Shown one piece after another: positions 45,201 through 60,672 of a stretch of 64,000 bases of DNA. This DNA comes from Lentinula raphanica (lineage: Eukaryota; Basidiomycota; Agaricomycetes; Agaricales; Omphalotaceae), in assembly GCA_027919835.1 (NCBI GenBank), contig JANVFP010000006.1, positions 372,001 through 436,000 of the forward strand. The letters are read 5' to 3'. Both the position numbers and the translations under genes were made by a program. The notes below the pieces were generated by a model. That model did not search any database. It saw nothing but the letters and a program-made list of their open reading frames with translations, and was not told where the DNA came from. Numbering within the stretch: the stretch's first letter is position 1; every line of letters begins with the position of its first letter.

Positions 45201-47530
45201 GCGCCCTTCCGCCTAATGCTAGATACTGTGTCGGTCTTGCTCGATATGCTCAGAGTCCTCTCAACGAGTATGCTGCAGTAGGGGCGGACATTGCGGCACT
45301 ATCGTTCGACGATGAAGACCAACATCTGGTAAGTGTCCAAGAACATAGTTTCCATGTAATTGACCCACTCATTTCTAATTACAGGTACCCAAGGACAAGC
45401 TCCTTGTCTCACTTGAGCAAGCTCTCGTTGATGTCGTCAATAAAGTTGGAGTGGACATAAATAAAGCCATCACGGATCGATACTACCAGCATCTCTTACC
45501 CTTCGTTTGTGGTCTTGGTCCAAGAAAAGCGCGAGAATTGGCCTCAAAGATTGATGAACTCGTGAGTTTCATCAAAGACCTCAGAAGTAGCCATATACTA
45601 ATACTTCAGCAGGGTGGAAGTTTAGTCAATCGAAATCAATTCATCAAAAACGGTATTCTTACAACCAAGATATTCTTCAACGCTGCCGGTTTCCTTCGTA
45701 TCACTCAAGAACAAGATGACCTCAAGACGAAGCACCGTATGGACGACGAACAAGCTCCAGATCCACTCGATGACACACGCATTCATCCTGAGGATTATGA
45801 GCTTGCCCGAAAGATGGCTACTGATGCGCTGGAATTGGACGAAGAAGATATCCACGATGAACATCCTTCACATGTAGTGGGACTCATAATGCAGGACCGC
45901 GAAAACGACAAGAAACTCTCAGAACTCAACCTGGACGAGTTTGCAATCAGTCTGTTCAACGCGAGCCAAGAAAAGAAGCGACATACGCTCAATGTCATTC
46001 GCGATGAACTACTCAAACCGTTCTCAGAACAACGATCACCATTCGCACCCATCGACGGCTGGAAGGTTTTAACCATGCTGAGTGGAGAGACTCAGAAGAC
46101 GCTTTGTATCGGGCTCATTGTCTCCGTCCATGTTTACCGTACACGGCCCGAGATTGCTCACGTCCGTTTGGACTCTGGCCTGGAGGGTATTATCAAACAT
46201 GAGTATATGGTTGATGATAACCCAGGGGCCGAAAAGCCCGCCAAGGGTAAAACTATACAAGGTGTCATCATCGACGTCAAGATTGACCACGAGCAGGACC
46301 TTTACGAGGTAGAGCTATCGTCACGGTGGAGTGACATCGCAGACAACGACACGGATTTCCGCAGAAAAGAATTCGACGAGTTCTGGAATCACCAAGAGCA
46401 TGCCAAGGATGTCGATATCTTGGCTCGGAAAAAGAGAGCAGAAGTCACAAAAACGCGTCGTATTATCAAGCATCCTAATTTCCACAATTTCAATACATCT
46501 CAGGCAGAACAATATCTGGAAACCCAGCAACGTGGAGATGTCGTTATTCGACCATCTTCCAAAGGTATCGATCATCTCGCTGTGACCTGGAAGGTAGATG
46601 ACAATCTATATCAGCATATCGGTGCGTTGATCTGCTAGATATTATTTCTCATACTTATACGATCCAAACAAATGCCAGATATAACCGAAAAGGGTTATGA
46701 TCCTACTGGTCAAAACACCGACACTCAATTTGTCGTTGACACTAACCACATCTACATTGATCTCGACGAGTTAATCGTGAGACATGTAAACGCTATGAGT
46801 CGGCGTGTTGAAGACCTTATGGCGCATGATCGGTTCAAACCTGGTTCAGAAGACGAACTACGTGAGTGCCGAAACCTGAGCTTTCGGACGTCTTCGTTCA
46901 TGTCGAATCATAGATCTTTTCCTCAAAAATCAGCTTCTTGCAAACCCAGCTAAGAGCATGTACGGATTTACCTTAAATCGCAAGCGACCTGGTCACTTCA
47001 ACTTGTGTTTCTTGGCCAACAAGGATTCTACTGTTCAAACATGGGTATATTTGTTTCGCTTCACGCATGTACACGTATTGACAAGCAATCTGCTAGCCTG
47101 TTCGGATCGCACCTGAGGCTTATTATCTGTTCGAAACCGCCGCAGTAGGTATACCAGAATTATGTGATGCTTTCAAAGTTCGGTAAGTGTTGTTCGTCAA
47201 ATCCATTCTCCCCCCGTTGCTTAGACTTGTTGTGATAGGCATCTACACGAATCACAAAACGCTGCAAACGGAGGGAAGACTCCCTATGGTGCTGGACAGC
47301 GAACGCCTGCACGTCCTGGGTATGCCACACCGTCTGTACGGCCTACACGGACGCCTAACCCATACGGTGGAGGGATGACGCCCGGTCAAACCTATGGAGC
47401 GCCACCTTCACAGCCTCCTTATGCTGGTTATCAGACCCCTTCACATCGCGGCTATCCTGCTCAGTCATTGGGAAACATGAACCCTCCAGCCATGATGAAC
47501 GCTTCTGTGGGCAATAATCGTTTCAGATGA
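42286..47530 (+). CDS. SPT6: Transcription elongation factor and histone chaperone Spt6
   Basis: 13 exons: 42286-42559, 42613-43033, 43087-43204, 43255-43977, 44031-44333, 44392-44724, 44780-45328, 45385-45561, 45613-46621, 46679-46861, 46914-47044, 47097-47182 and 47239-47530; 1532 aa. Order: a very acidic N-terminus (1-210); a helical core with GFGIASHEVVLNFV (about 513) and EELLRRARMIIATELGKDPLLR; a YqgF/RNase H-like part (about 725-905, SVLAVSWGKGDPQKDAI); HhH (CGLGPRKARELASKIDEL); S1 (about 1124-1200); tandem SH2 (from about 1250, GDVVIRPSS). A Gly/Pro/Tyr-rich tail ends the protein. Spt6 travels with RNA polymerase II, binds its phosphorylated linker and reassembles nucleosomes. Exon 9 has a NAGNAG acceptor (CAGCAG at 45607-45612), which could give one Gln more or less. 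Confidence 0.96.
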
Positions 47531-47693
47531 TTGACTTTCTACATCTATTTGCATATTCTACGTCTTTATTATCTGGTTTTCTGCTGGTCTATAGTTATCA
47601 TCCGTGTATTTCAGCCTACATACAACACATTTCTGTAATTCATCGAGCAAAGAAATAAGCGCCGGAGCACCTCCACGTTTGTATTGAACTGCC

Positions 47694-48486
47694 ATGAGCT
47701 CTATAGAAATGGATGACCTTGCGCGACGTTCTACGAAGAGTACATCTTCGGACAATCAACGAGAAACTCAAGACTTGGCTGAAGCTGAAAAGAATGGAGC
47801 TATCTCAGCCTGGACAATGATGGCTGCCTCTCTGTCCGTATTACACTCTTGCATTATTCATTTATCTTGATATTGGTGGAACTCACAGGCTTACGGCTCT
47901 TGCTGCAATACTCTCGCTCTTCCCTCAGTTTCTGCTGTTCCTATCGACGGGAATGCCCTCTACGCTGACATCGCTTGAACGATTTCTTTCACTGCACTTC
48001 GGCATCTGGTTATTCACCATCGCAGTCGCATTAGTTCTCAATGTACGTTTGCGTATGCGGCGTGCGCCTTGCTGTACCGCACCTAATTAGGTTGCATCAG
48101 ATTCCTTCAACTTCTCCTTTGCCGCTGGGACTAAGCCAGCCAGACCATCCATTGCTCAAGCCTTTCACTTTTGCTTGTCTACTTTCGTCATTCATATCCT
48201 ATAACACACGCTCTGTTGGCTCTCTGGCTGCAATTCACTGTCTCATAACCGCTATTGTAGGACTATGGGGTTTCTGGGTTGTAAGTCTGATTTCGTTCAG
48301 ATAGAAGTAACTGTTTGATGACCTATCTCTTCTCTTCGTTAGACAGTCTTTGGTTCCTCTGTCCGTGTCTCGAAAAAGACTGGGGCAGACAAACATACAT
48401 CGTCTTTCATCTTTGGGAATAAGTCTGCAGCATCAAAACAGAAGAAGGAATGGCTCAAGCAACAAAAAGGAGGCCATAGTTCCTAA
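47694..48486 (+). CDS. Four-TM membrane protein, family not recognised
   Basis: Four exons: 47694-47833, 47889-48042, 48101-48280 and 48343-48486, giving 205 aa. A hydrophilic N-terminus of about 40 residues is followed by four hydrophobic segments: [45 protein letters not shown] and [16 protein letters not shown]. The C-terminus is Lys-rich and ends [14 protein letters not shown]. The first donor is GTCCGT, fixed by the join [10 protein letters not shown] basic C-terminal tail with KK near the end may be an ER-retention feature, which would suit an ER membrane protein. The function is unknown. Confidence 0.7.
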
Positions 48487-48609
48487 GGTTCTCGAGCAAG
48501 CTTCGCATGGAATGGAATGAACACTAAGTATACTTTTTGTAACTTATTTTAGTGTATACTATATCATATATCCAACATAAACAATTACAGATTACTTACA
48601 TGTCGAGAC

Positions 48610-50772
<2,163 letters not shown>

Positions 50773-50873
50773 GTCGTGGTAGAAATCAGAGAGTTTATTT
50801 GAACCAGATTTGAACTTTGCCGTTTGCGGCCATGGCCCGCCTATCAACTTCTCATCTCTGAATCAAACCAAGT

Positions 50874-53097
50874 ATGGCTCACAGCGACTCTGACGACGAA
50901 CATGAACCTTTTGAGGACGTCGAAGAAGAGGAAGATGCCGAGGAGGAAGAGAACTTAGATGGTGTTGAGGACGCTACTGAAGAGGGAGACGGCGTGTGTT
51001 GTTTTCGTGTTCAGCCCTCAAGGTTCTTGTTCTAATGCACCTTGACTTGTTCTTCTTCTCAAGGACTCTCCCTCTGAAGACTCCGACGATGGATCAGACG
51101 ATGCTGAAGACGATGATTCAGAACCAGCGATTGATATTACCGGTGACTTGTTAAACGAAGCTTTCGCCCAAGTGGAAGCCAGTGCTGCCGCTGCAGAAAA
51201 TACCGGTAGTTCCAGTAGATCTCCTGAACCAGACGAGCCCATGAAGCAGGAACAAAGTAAAGGTCTGTTTGTTATATAGTAGTCCTCAATGTATGTCCTG
51301 ACTGTAACAACAAGCTCCAACTCCTACACCATTTCCGCGTCTGCGAAATCGACCTATATCACCTGCTGGAGCACGCAAAAAGGCCCTCCGACTTATGAAA
51401 ACTCCTCGAAGTCTTGTCGTTGAAGCTGTTTGCGCCATTCCTCACCCGGTTTCTACCAATGCCCTCGCAGCTTCACACTGCATGACCCATCTGCTTACCG
51501 GCTCAGAAGATGGTTATATTCGTGACTATGACATATTTGCAGCACTCAACTCGAAGAACTTTCTATCTGCTCCCCAACGGCATCATACAGGTGTCGTCGA
51601 GGGTCTCATGAAAGCAGGACAACATCGCTTCTGGTGGGAAAATAATCTCTCTTCAACCTTCCCGGGTATCGACGAAGATCGCACCCTCGTTCCGGTTCAC
51701 AGCCTAGCCATGCATTCTGATGCCCTATGGGCTTTGGCTGGCACCGATGTGAGCGTCTCATCGTTCAGTTCTCACTCTCGGCTCACTATAATACAACCAG
51801 TCTGGTCCCATCAATCTCTTCACTGTTCGTCATGAACCTGGGCGTTTATGCCATACATTTGTCGGACACCGGGACCTGGTGTCTTCGCTAACATTGGATC
51901 ATGATGAGAAAAGCTTATTTAGTGCAAGTTGGGACGGCGAGGCTATCGTAAGTCTTCCGTACTTTAACCCGATTAACATTAACCGAGCTGCCTAGCAATG
52001 GGACCTCAATACAGGACAAAAAAGCAGAACCTTCACCTCACATGGGGCTCAACTGACATGTATCGCTGTACGACCGGAAAACGCAGTTTATACGGATGCT
52101 GGGTCTCCGATAATTCCAGAATATGATAGCGAAAGTCCCAGAAACACACAGAATGTTGATCCATCTGTTTTGACGAACGGAAATTCTCATATCGATTCAG
52201 ATACCAAGTCCGACGCGTCATTTGACCCATTATTCGATGACGAGCCAGAAGATAAAGTGTTCGTGAACGGAGCAATTTCTCAAGCTGCCAAACCCAGTCT
52301 GAGCACCATTGCTCCTCCGAAAGGCGCGCCACCCTTGCTGGATTTCCAACGGTACAAAACATTCTCCTCCGATATACTCATGACTGCTGCAATCGATGGT
52401 CAAATCATGTTGTGGGATAAACGAGTCAATACAATTGGACAGGGAGTAGGGAGACTCTGGATTAGTGAGAAAACTCCTCCGTGGTGTCTTTCCGTATGTT
52501 ACTTGCTAAGCATTCTGCCTGTCCTGTTAACTTTCATATTAGGCTTGTTGGTCTGCTGACGGTAATCAGATTTATGCTGGAAGACGGAATGGTACTGTAG
52601 AAATTTACGACGTTCGTCAATCGGGACGTTCAACACCCGATGGCCCGAGGTTGCTCAAAACCCTTCGCAATCCTTCACGCTCCGGAGTTGTCTCATGCGT
52701 AGTTGGCTTCCCGGATAATAAACATATAGCGTGGTCCGTTAGGTTGTTCTTATCTATTTCCATGGCAGTTTTTGACATACGTTTTTTCAGTGCTTCTATC
52801 GACAACATTCGTCTTTGGAACGCGGACGCCATAGAGTCTGATGCTACTCGAGCCAAAGGTGGAACTCAATTCAAAGTAATCCCTGGCCATCATGGAGGTT
52901 TCATATCCCAAATGTGTAAGTCGAAGTAATCTCGACCTCTCTTTCAAGATCTACATATATCCAAACTGAGTAACGTTATAGTGATAGATTCGGGATCAAG
53001 GTTCTTGGTAAGTGCCAGTAGTAATCGTAGTAATCGCGAGTCGCAAGTCGACTCAACTAGAACGGTATTTGTCCATGACATACAACATGTTCAATGA
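50874..53097 (+). CDS. SPT8: SAGA complex WD40 subunit Spt8
   Basis: Eight exons: 50874-50993, 51064-51262, 51315-51748, 51801-51947, 51996-52493, 52543-52730, 52791-52915 and 52982-53097, giving 608 aa. The first about 100 residues are strongly acidic, then a Pro-rich linker. A WD40 propeller follows from about residue 130, with LLTGSEDGYIRDYD, TFVGHRDLVSSLTL...LFSASWDGEAIQWDL, TAAIDGQIMLWD, GRRNGTVEIYDVR, AASIDNIRLWN and LVSASSNR. A 110-residue disordered insert sits inside the propeller (about 300-410). Spt8 contacts TBP in SAGA and regulates its delivery to promoters. A GTAAGT soon after GSRFL (53008) was not used as a donor because reading on completes the last blade (STRTVFVHDIQH) and ends at a natural stop. 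Confidence 0.9.
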
Positions 53098-53505
53098 CAC
53101 TTTGGGTGTTTTCGGAATCTGTAACCCCTGCTTTGGGCCAGGATTTCCTGTCCCAGCAGACTTATCTGATGAGAGTGATTTTGCCTCGCTTCTTGAATAT
53201 CAAACTTAGAACTTACACAACTTGACATTCGTCTTGTAACAAGCAGACCCACAAGTTACAACGATTCCATACGGTTATTATCATCACAATTGAGCAGCCC
53301 AGACCTATACATTGTTAAGCTATGCCCTGGCCACTATGGCGAACTGTATTTGTGGCTCCAACCGACAATCCGCATAGATTATTTCCTAACGGCAAGATGG
53401 CGCCAATAACTCGTATGACGTGGCTTTGCCCTTCTCTGCGGAGGTCAACGCTCTGAAGTTGCGCGTTACTTATACCATGCCCTTCGTTGGCTTGCGCTCT
53501 TCAAG
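53098..53505. other. Intergenic region between SPT8 and the methyltransferase gene
   Basis: 3' flank of SPT8 and presumed promoter of the next plus-strand gene. No gene or repeat was recognised. Confidence 0.4.
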
Positions 53506-54875
53506 ATGTCTCATTCTGCAGAGGTATCCTTCATTGGTGAAAACGACTCCGAGTATTTCCGGCGCCTGTACGACCGGAAATTCAATACGTTAAACCCGCG
53601 ATATCTGCTCCCAGCGGATGAAGACGAGGTGAAAGTGAGTTCCTCCGCTTTAATGGATGAGTTTCTGCCACCTATTTTAACCGCTCATCAATAGAGATCA
53701 GAGCTGCATCATCGTATGATGCAGTTTGTCTTCCAAGGTGATAATTATGTCGGACCAGTCAAGGAAGTCTTGCAATTTGGTCAGCACAGAAGAGGTTCGA
53801 TGAGTTTCCTGTATTTTGAACGATGTCTTGACAGTCACCTCCAACGTATACTCAGTTCTCGACCTTGGAACTGGATCTGGTACTTGGTAAAGAAACTTTC
53901 AGCGTTTATCCACTGTAACACGAGTCTTCGGGGCTTAAGCCAATTCATTCCTTGTTTAGGGCTATCAGCATAGCAGATGAATTTCCGCGCGCAGAAGTGA
54001 TCGGTATCGACCTGGCGCCTCTGCAACCTAGGTGAGATGTTCTCTTTTTTGCCTGATGTTCAAGGTAATGATGGTCGTTCTTAGAAGTGTTCCCCCAAAT
54101 TGCACGTAAGTCATAAATCTTTCCAGAATGTGACTCGGTGCATGAAATTCTTGTGTATCTCCTCTTCAAATTTCTCGTAGTTTCGAATTGTGCGACATCG
54201 AGTCTGGAATACCCTATCCAGATGGTTATTTTGATTTCATACATGCTCGTTGTATGCATACTGGGGTAAGCTATTGTGATTATTCTTGCATGGACTGTTT
54301 GTGCATTCAGACCCTACAGATAAGTGACTATCCACAGCTACTGCGGGAGATTGCTCGTCTACTACGTCCTGGAGGGCTTGTACTTTTGATAGAGCCTGAC
54401 CTGATTCCAATAGTCGATGGAAGACCTGTGACTCGCGCACCCGCTGGCCTCGGAGGTGGAGATTGGACTACTTTCTGGGAAACCTATCGAAATTGTCTGA
54501 CAAGGCAGGAAGTTGATATCACAGTTCCACAGAAACTAACAGATATGCTCACTTCGACCGGTTCCTTCGAAAATATTGTCAAACGTGATGGCAATATCCC
54601 AGTCGGCTTCTGGCCTAAAGGTCAGTGATCTAACCTTTGTCGTTCCCAGACTACTGGTTCATTCCATTCCAGATCCTCATTCATTGAGCGTAGGACAATT
54701 GCAATGGCTCGATTATGATCTCTTTCTTCCCGCACTTAGGCCTATGTTTCTCTTCCATGGCCTGACAGAGAACCAGGTTCGATCCTTGATCACGGGAGCT
54801 CAACGCGATCTGTACCACCCTGTAGCTGAGTTATCAACTCACATCAATATCGTCCATGCCTCAAAGCGTTTGTAA
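53506..54875 (+). CDS. SAM-dependent methyltransferase, class I
   Basis: Eight exons: 53506-53634, 53695-53779, 53835-53886, 53960-54031, 54085-54105, 54181-54265, 54320-54620 and 54673-54875, giving 272 aa. Motif I VLDLGTGSGTW binds the SAM methionine and ribose. It is followed by EVIGIDLAP (acidic residue for the ribose hydroxyls), NCTFELCDIESGIPYPDGYFD (motifs II-III) and LLREIARLLRPGGLVLLIEPD. This is the common fungal class I enzyme of the LaeA/UMTA-like type; the substrate cannot be told. No secondary-metabolite synthase lies nearby. Exon 5 has only 21 nt. Exon 3 could begin 18 nt later (acceptor ACTCAG), also in frame. Confidence 0.85.
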
Positions 54876-56434
54876 CCTTAGGACTCCTTGCATATAGTAG
54901 ATTTGCACGGCCATGTTCCGAGACCATAATAGATGACGGTGTTTTCAGAGGATGGAATTGCGCTGGCTCTGTGGCTGTCTCTTATATGCGCCTGTGAATT
55001 CATGCGGGAATTTTCGTCCATGCACTAAACTTATTTTGGAATTTCCTTCCGGAAGGCTATCTGGAAGCGTTTGCAACCTTCTGCCATGATGAGATAGCAC
55101 GATTCATATTTACGTTTGGGATACAGTATCTTGAACAGAATATAGGTGCCAGATGTTCTCACAGGAAAGGTGACTGATGCCATCCACGCCCATCCAACGA
55201 TTCAAGAACGTCCCTCGTCATCAAGAAGCGGGAGAATGTATCACTCGGAGTGAAAGAAGGTTCGTGGAATAACGGCCACTGTGTGTCTTTAGTGCAGTGA
55301 CACAAACTCAGCTGATAGAGCTTCGCTGCTATTACCTCTGGCTTGTCGAACAGACTTGAATGCTGACTGCGAATAAATATGATGGTAAGAACTTTCCGAG
55401 CTTAGTGAGATCCTCTTTGCTCAACACCCTATGCTATGATTATAGTTTCCGTGACTCGGAATTTCGAAAGATTCACATAGAAAGCTTCACAAGATCGTTA
55501 CCTCATACCTCAAGTTCTTCCACTGAGATTCGGCTTCTTCTTTATCAAGAATGAACAAACCGTGTCTGCTATATATGCGCATGAGAAAGGTGTGTTCATC
55601 CTCATACTCCGACTCGCCTGGCTACGCTCTACGCCGTCATAGGCCAAGCACATTAGTAGTATCTGCGGCCCAAGCATGCACCAATTCAGATCGACGGAAT
55701 CCTAGGCTACAGAGCCTTCAGCATCGAAGCCAATAGCCAGACTCAGGCGAGAGTTCCTGTAATTGACCTATTGATGCGATCTTGTTCAAAACACCCAGAT
55801 GCGACTCCTCTAGCTCCGAAGTTCTCAGTATTATCGGCTTCACTGTAGTAGAGAAAACAGGGCTGATAACGTTTGAAGCTTGAGAGACGATCGAGTCCGA
55901 AGGCCAGGACCACTTGGAGAAGCCTAGAGCTCCATGAGGGCAGGAGAATAGATAACACGAAATACGGTGATTCTGAAATTTTCGAAATGCATACCATGGC
56001 CACCACGATCAGGGAAGAAGGCGATCACAAGTTATTGCCTCCCCCTCCTGACCAAGGCCCAAACAAAAGGTCCGCTGATATTACAGTAAGAAAAGAGTAC
56101 GCTCTTCAAATAACAGCGAGGAAACAAAAAGCGAGGACTCAATGCAGAACAGTTTAAGGTTAAGTTCGCTCGAGAGCTGCTGTAGCCATTGGAATTCCGT
56201 CGGAACTTGCAATTAGTAGAAAAAGAAGAGACACCAAGGAGACCTCGTAAAGGCTATATGGACGTAAAGCTAATAAGCTTCAGTTTAAAACCTTGCTATG
56301 CTGGCATGATCATTTACCTATGTGACCTGGTCGAAGTTGGAGCCAAGTACCGTTACGCGTGGGAATGAGATTTACAGCTTTGACACTTACCGAATTGGTA
56401 CCTTCTTGATTGTAATCTCTTTCTGTTTTGCAAA
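54876..56434. other. Gene-poor stretch of 1.56 kb
   Basis: The open frames (for example near 55360-55554 and 55873-56157 plus) have no recognisable motif, splice partner or start context. The 5' leader of the thymidylate kinase gene lies at its right end. I see no repeat or RNA gene. Confidence 0.4.
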
Positions 56435-57379
<945 letters not shown>

Positions 57380-57564
57380 GCTTGATTGTACATCGATGGG
57401 CTGTTATTTTTGCTGGGACATATTTGTTTGTTAGCTCTGCTACCATCTGTTAAGATCCTTAGTAAGTATGTTGATTCTTGAGGGTTGCTTGAAATTTATC
57501 AGAGTGCTTGACGCGCGCTTATTTGCTCTAAAAGTAAGCGCGCGCTTGTTCCCACGAGAGCTTA

Positions 57565-59239
57565 ATGTCAAACCGTCATGTTGCACCTTCGGTAGCTTCA
57601 AATGGCAACTCAAGCCATGCAGCGAACAGATCTGTACCCCTGTCCAAACGACTCTTGTTTCCTACAGCTCCACCTTCTTCCTTTGATCTTCCTCCATTGC
57701 TTCTCAATTCCTCTATCTCACCAGAGTTCAACGCCGAACTTTACGACTTCATCGCTCTTGCCCTTCGAGCTTTCGTCCAACCTTGGTGGACCAAAATCAC
57801 GCGATACGACAAAGAGTTTCTGCCTATCATAACAGGAATCCTCACCTATGTCCTCCGGACGTTAGAGGATCGGTTGATTCAAGCGAATCAAAGGGGAGAT
57901 TTGGCTGAACTGCTGTTTAGGGATGTTCCTGTCATAATCACGCAACATTATCGCGACTTTCGGCTTGCTCAGGATAAGTCAACATCCTCTTATGCAGCCG
58001 GAGGAGCCCTTTCTGTCTCAGCACTGTTCTATTCAAGCCAGCCGCATATGGCAGTGAAGGCAGGAGGAGAAATTGATTTGGAATACGTTCGGTTCTTGGT
58101 TGACCATATACTGAAGACCTGTCTGCCGCAGGAGGATTGGGATCCGGAGGCAGAGCGACTCATCGTGCGCGAAATCATTGTCAAGATTGTCGTCCAGGAT
58201 ATCGTCGGAAAGATCACACAACCCTGGTTCATAGAGAAGATCATACTAGACCAACTGATGAGTATTCCATCTACGAAACCTAAAGCTGCCGTGCCTCACT
58301 CGAATAGCTTCTCCGTGCACACACTCCTCGTGTTCGTGCTCACCATGATACAATCCATTTCTGGTGTCTGTCTGGCGCTAGTGCATGCCTACCGACAACT
58401 CATTGTCACCATCAGAGAGGTCAACCAACACTCTCACACTATCGAAACCCGCTCTGTACCAACAACTGAACAACCTATACCTCCCACCCAACCATCTTTG
58501 CCGCAGGCCGATGACGACCCACTCATGATCTCACGAACGTCCTCGAATCAATCTGCCCCTTCTCTCAAACCTTCCCTATCGTCTTCCTCCCTTGATCCTC
58601 CATCTGGCCTCTCATCTCCACCATCGTCAGACGTGCATCAGAATATGGACTACCCCCATGATTATGGCACCTACCCTCTTCTTATGTTGGCGGAAATATT
58701 CTCTACCAATACCCGTTTTGCGGGAAACACAATAATCAGTACGGTCAGAATGGCTACCAGTCAAGGCGTGGCTGGTCGCTGGCTTGATAAGTGAGCTTTG
58801 TTCATTGTCTGTCGTGAATGATCTACTGATTCAATCCTACCTCAGATTCTTGCCGTACTTGTTGACGCGGACATTCTCGCCTTCGCTGATACAGAACATA
58901 ACACGTACAGCCAAACGAACACTTTTCCCTAATGGATATCCTGCTCCGCCGCCTATAGATCCAACACCGGAAGAACAAGCTGAGACGAGAAGAAGACTAG
59001 TCGGATTTCTTGATGGGAATGGTAAGCGCGAACAATCTATCGTGTGATTGCTCTTTCTGAGGTTCGGCTCGTTCTGTGAATCAGCACTCGCACCTCTCTT
59101 TCTAGGTCCACACCCCTCCGACACGATCTCGATAGCACTGGAGCCTTTGGAAAACAGGGAATGTAATGTGCATCTTTTTATATTGCTATTGGATCGAATC
59201 ATAGCTGTATTATTTCCGGAGTTGTTAGAAGGAGTATGA
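57565..59239 (+). CDS. PXA-domain membrane-associated protein
   Basis: Three exons: 57565-58790, 58846-59021 and 59106-59239, giving 511 aa. The first about 230 residues form a PXA (PX-associated) domain: FIALALRAFVQPWWTKIT, FLPIITGILTYVLRTLEDRL, VPVIITQHYRDFR, then YVRFLVDHILKTCLPQED and IIVKIVVQDIVGKITQPWF. One hydrophobic segment follows (about 245-272, LLVFVLTMIQSISGVCLALV), then a Ser/Pro linker and a conserved C-terminal helical part (FLPYLLTRTFSPSLIQNI). No PX or RGS domain is attached. Fungal PXA-only proteins (fission yeast Pxa1 type) act at endosomes or vacuoles; that role is inferred from domain family only. Confidence 0.88.
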
Positions 59240-60253
59240 TATAAGGAGGGAAATGGAGGAAGGATGCAGCTTCTGTTAGATTTTCAACTTCTGCTTGAGA
59301 CTGTTCAGAGCTCAGGCGACACCAGATTTCGCATGGATTCAGGCCCCTTTCTATGTTGTAAGTTTAATGATCATGGCACAGAGGTTGTGTTACAATAATC
59401 GAGTGACGCTGTTTCAATTCATCGAACCCTTGATTTGATTCCCAAATCCAAATCATCTCGATTCATACGCATAGTTCTACATCGTCCTCTGCTCGCAAAG
59501 GTTAAATAATTCCAAGACATAATCCGACTGTAATCCGCGTCTGAAATTTTTTTTTGGCATGCTCTGATGTCACAGTTGCATCTTGATTCGGGTGAGAGCG
59601 CGTCGCTGGTGAAAAAGGGAGAGGGACATTCTTGAAGTTATGCCCGCGGCCCCGCCTTCATCAGTTCCACTGGAATTATGATTGTTCTGTGCTTCGTTGA
59701 GTCTCTGACCACCTCCAAAATATTGTCAACTTGAACTAGATAAGACTCAGCTTCTCCAGCTTGAGGTCCCACCAGGGAGCCCCAATTTTTCCTACTTTTT
59801 CTTGACTTGTCCTCCTCATTTGACTTCGGCTTCATCCAGCCCAGAGTAACAGTACTCAGTTTCGTTTTGATACAATCGAAAATGGACGGTGTTGTATGTA
59901 TGATCTTGATCTCTTCAAGTGTGAGTGTCACTCAAGAAGCAGAGGGAGAACTCGGTTAAGACGCGAGCCCATGTCGTTTGAGAACGTCTTGCTCCCTCCT
60001 CGCAAAATTCTTCTCTTCAATAGCGTAGTCAATATCTAGCCCAGACTCCAGGTCGAGTCTTTTGAGAGCTTCAATTAATTGAAGTAAGGAGTGGGTTATA
60101 TGGCTTGTGATTGAGGTTGCTCAACGAGGCAGAAGCTGGCAGAAGTTGGAAGAAGTGGGTGACTGTTAGGCGATTGATCCATTCTGTCAATCGGTGTATT
60201 CGCAAAACACGACAAAGACGGGTGCGACGATGAGAGACGGAAGTCAGTAAGAC
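59240..60253. other. Intergenic stretch of about 1 kb
   Basis: 3' flank of the PXA-domain gene and AT-rich sequence. A minus-strand frame at 59931-59638 (97 codons) has a protein-like composition but begins only at GTG, lacks an early ATG and has no family, so it is not called. Confidence 0.4.
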
Positions 60254-60672
60254 TGGGCGCTAATCTTCGGCAAACCTCGGTCCTCTGCCGGTCTCTCTTT
60301 AAGAGCTCTCAGCTACTAGAGACTATTTGCAGCCGGCTCGGGTCTCGTCGCCGTATCCACACGCACGTGATTTTTTATGCAGCGGCACCAGCGGCATGTC
60401 TCGGAACTGTCTCCAAATCATGTGCCGGATTTTACCGGCTGCAAATAGTCTCTACTACTGTAACTTAGCGCTCATCGTCTATCAGTATGAGCAGATAGAA
60501 GCCTATACATAGAAGCCTGCTCGAGTCAACGGCGACCTCATTTGTAGAAGCCTGCTCGAGTCAACGGCGAACTCATTTAGCACGCGAAGCCCGCACCAAG
60601 ATTTGTAAGCAAACGTAATGGAGATGACAAGCTGAACTGTCATCAGAGCTACGTGATCAAGATTAGCGCCCA
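60254..60672. mobile_element. MITE-like element with 14-bp terminal inverted repeats
   Basis: TGGGCGCTAATCTT at 60254-60267 is matched by its exact reverse complement at 60659-60672. A second inverted pair lies inside: TAGAGACTATTTGCAGCCGG at 60316-60335 and its complement at 60435-60454, enclosing a 99-bp loop. The element holds no open frame for a transposase. No clear target-site duplication was seen, so its class and exact ends are uncertain. Confidence 0.5.
60511..60580. repeat. 35-bp direct tandem repeat, two copies
   Basis: AGAAGCCTGCTCGAGTCAAC plus the following 15 bases occur at 60511-60545 and again from 60546, with one mismatch. It lies inside the MITE-like element. Confidence 0.85.

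Noticed and set aside
55873..56157. 94-codon plus-strand frame
   Set aside because: Charged composition but no ATG context, partner exon or family; treated as chance.
59638..59931. 97-codon minus-strand frame
   Set aside because: It begins only at GTG, has no early ATG, no splice partner and no recognised family; protein-like composition alone is weak.
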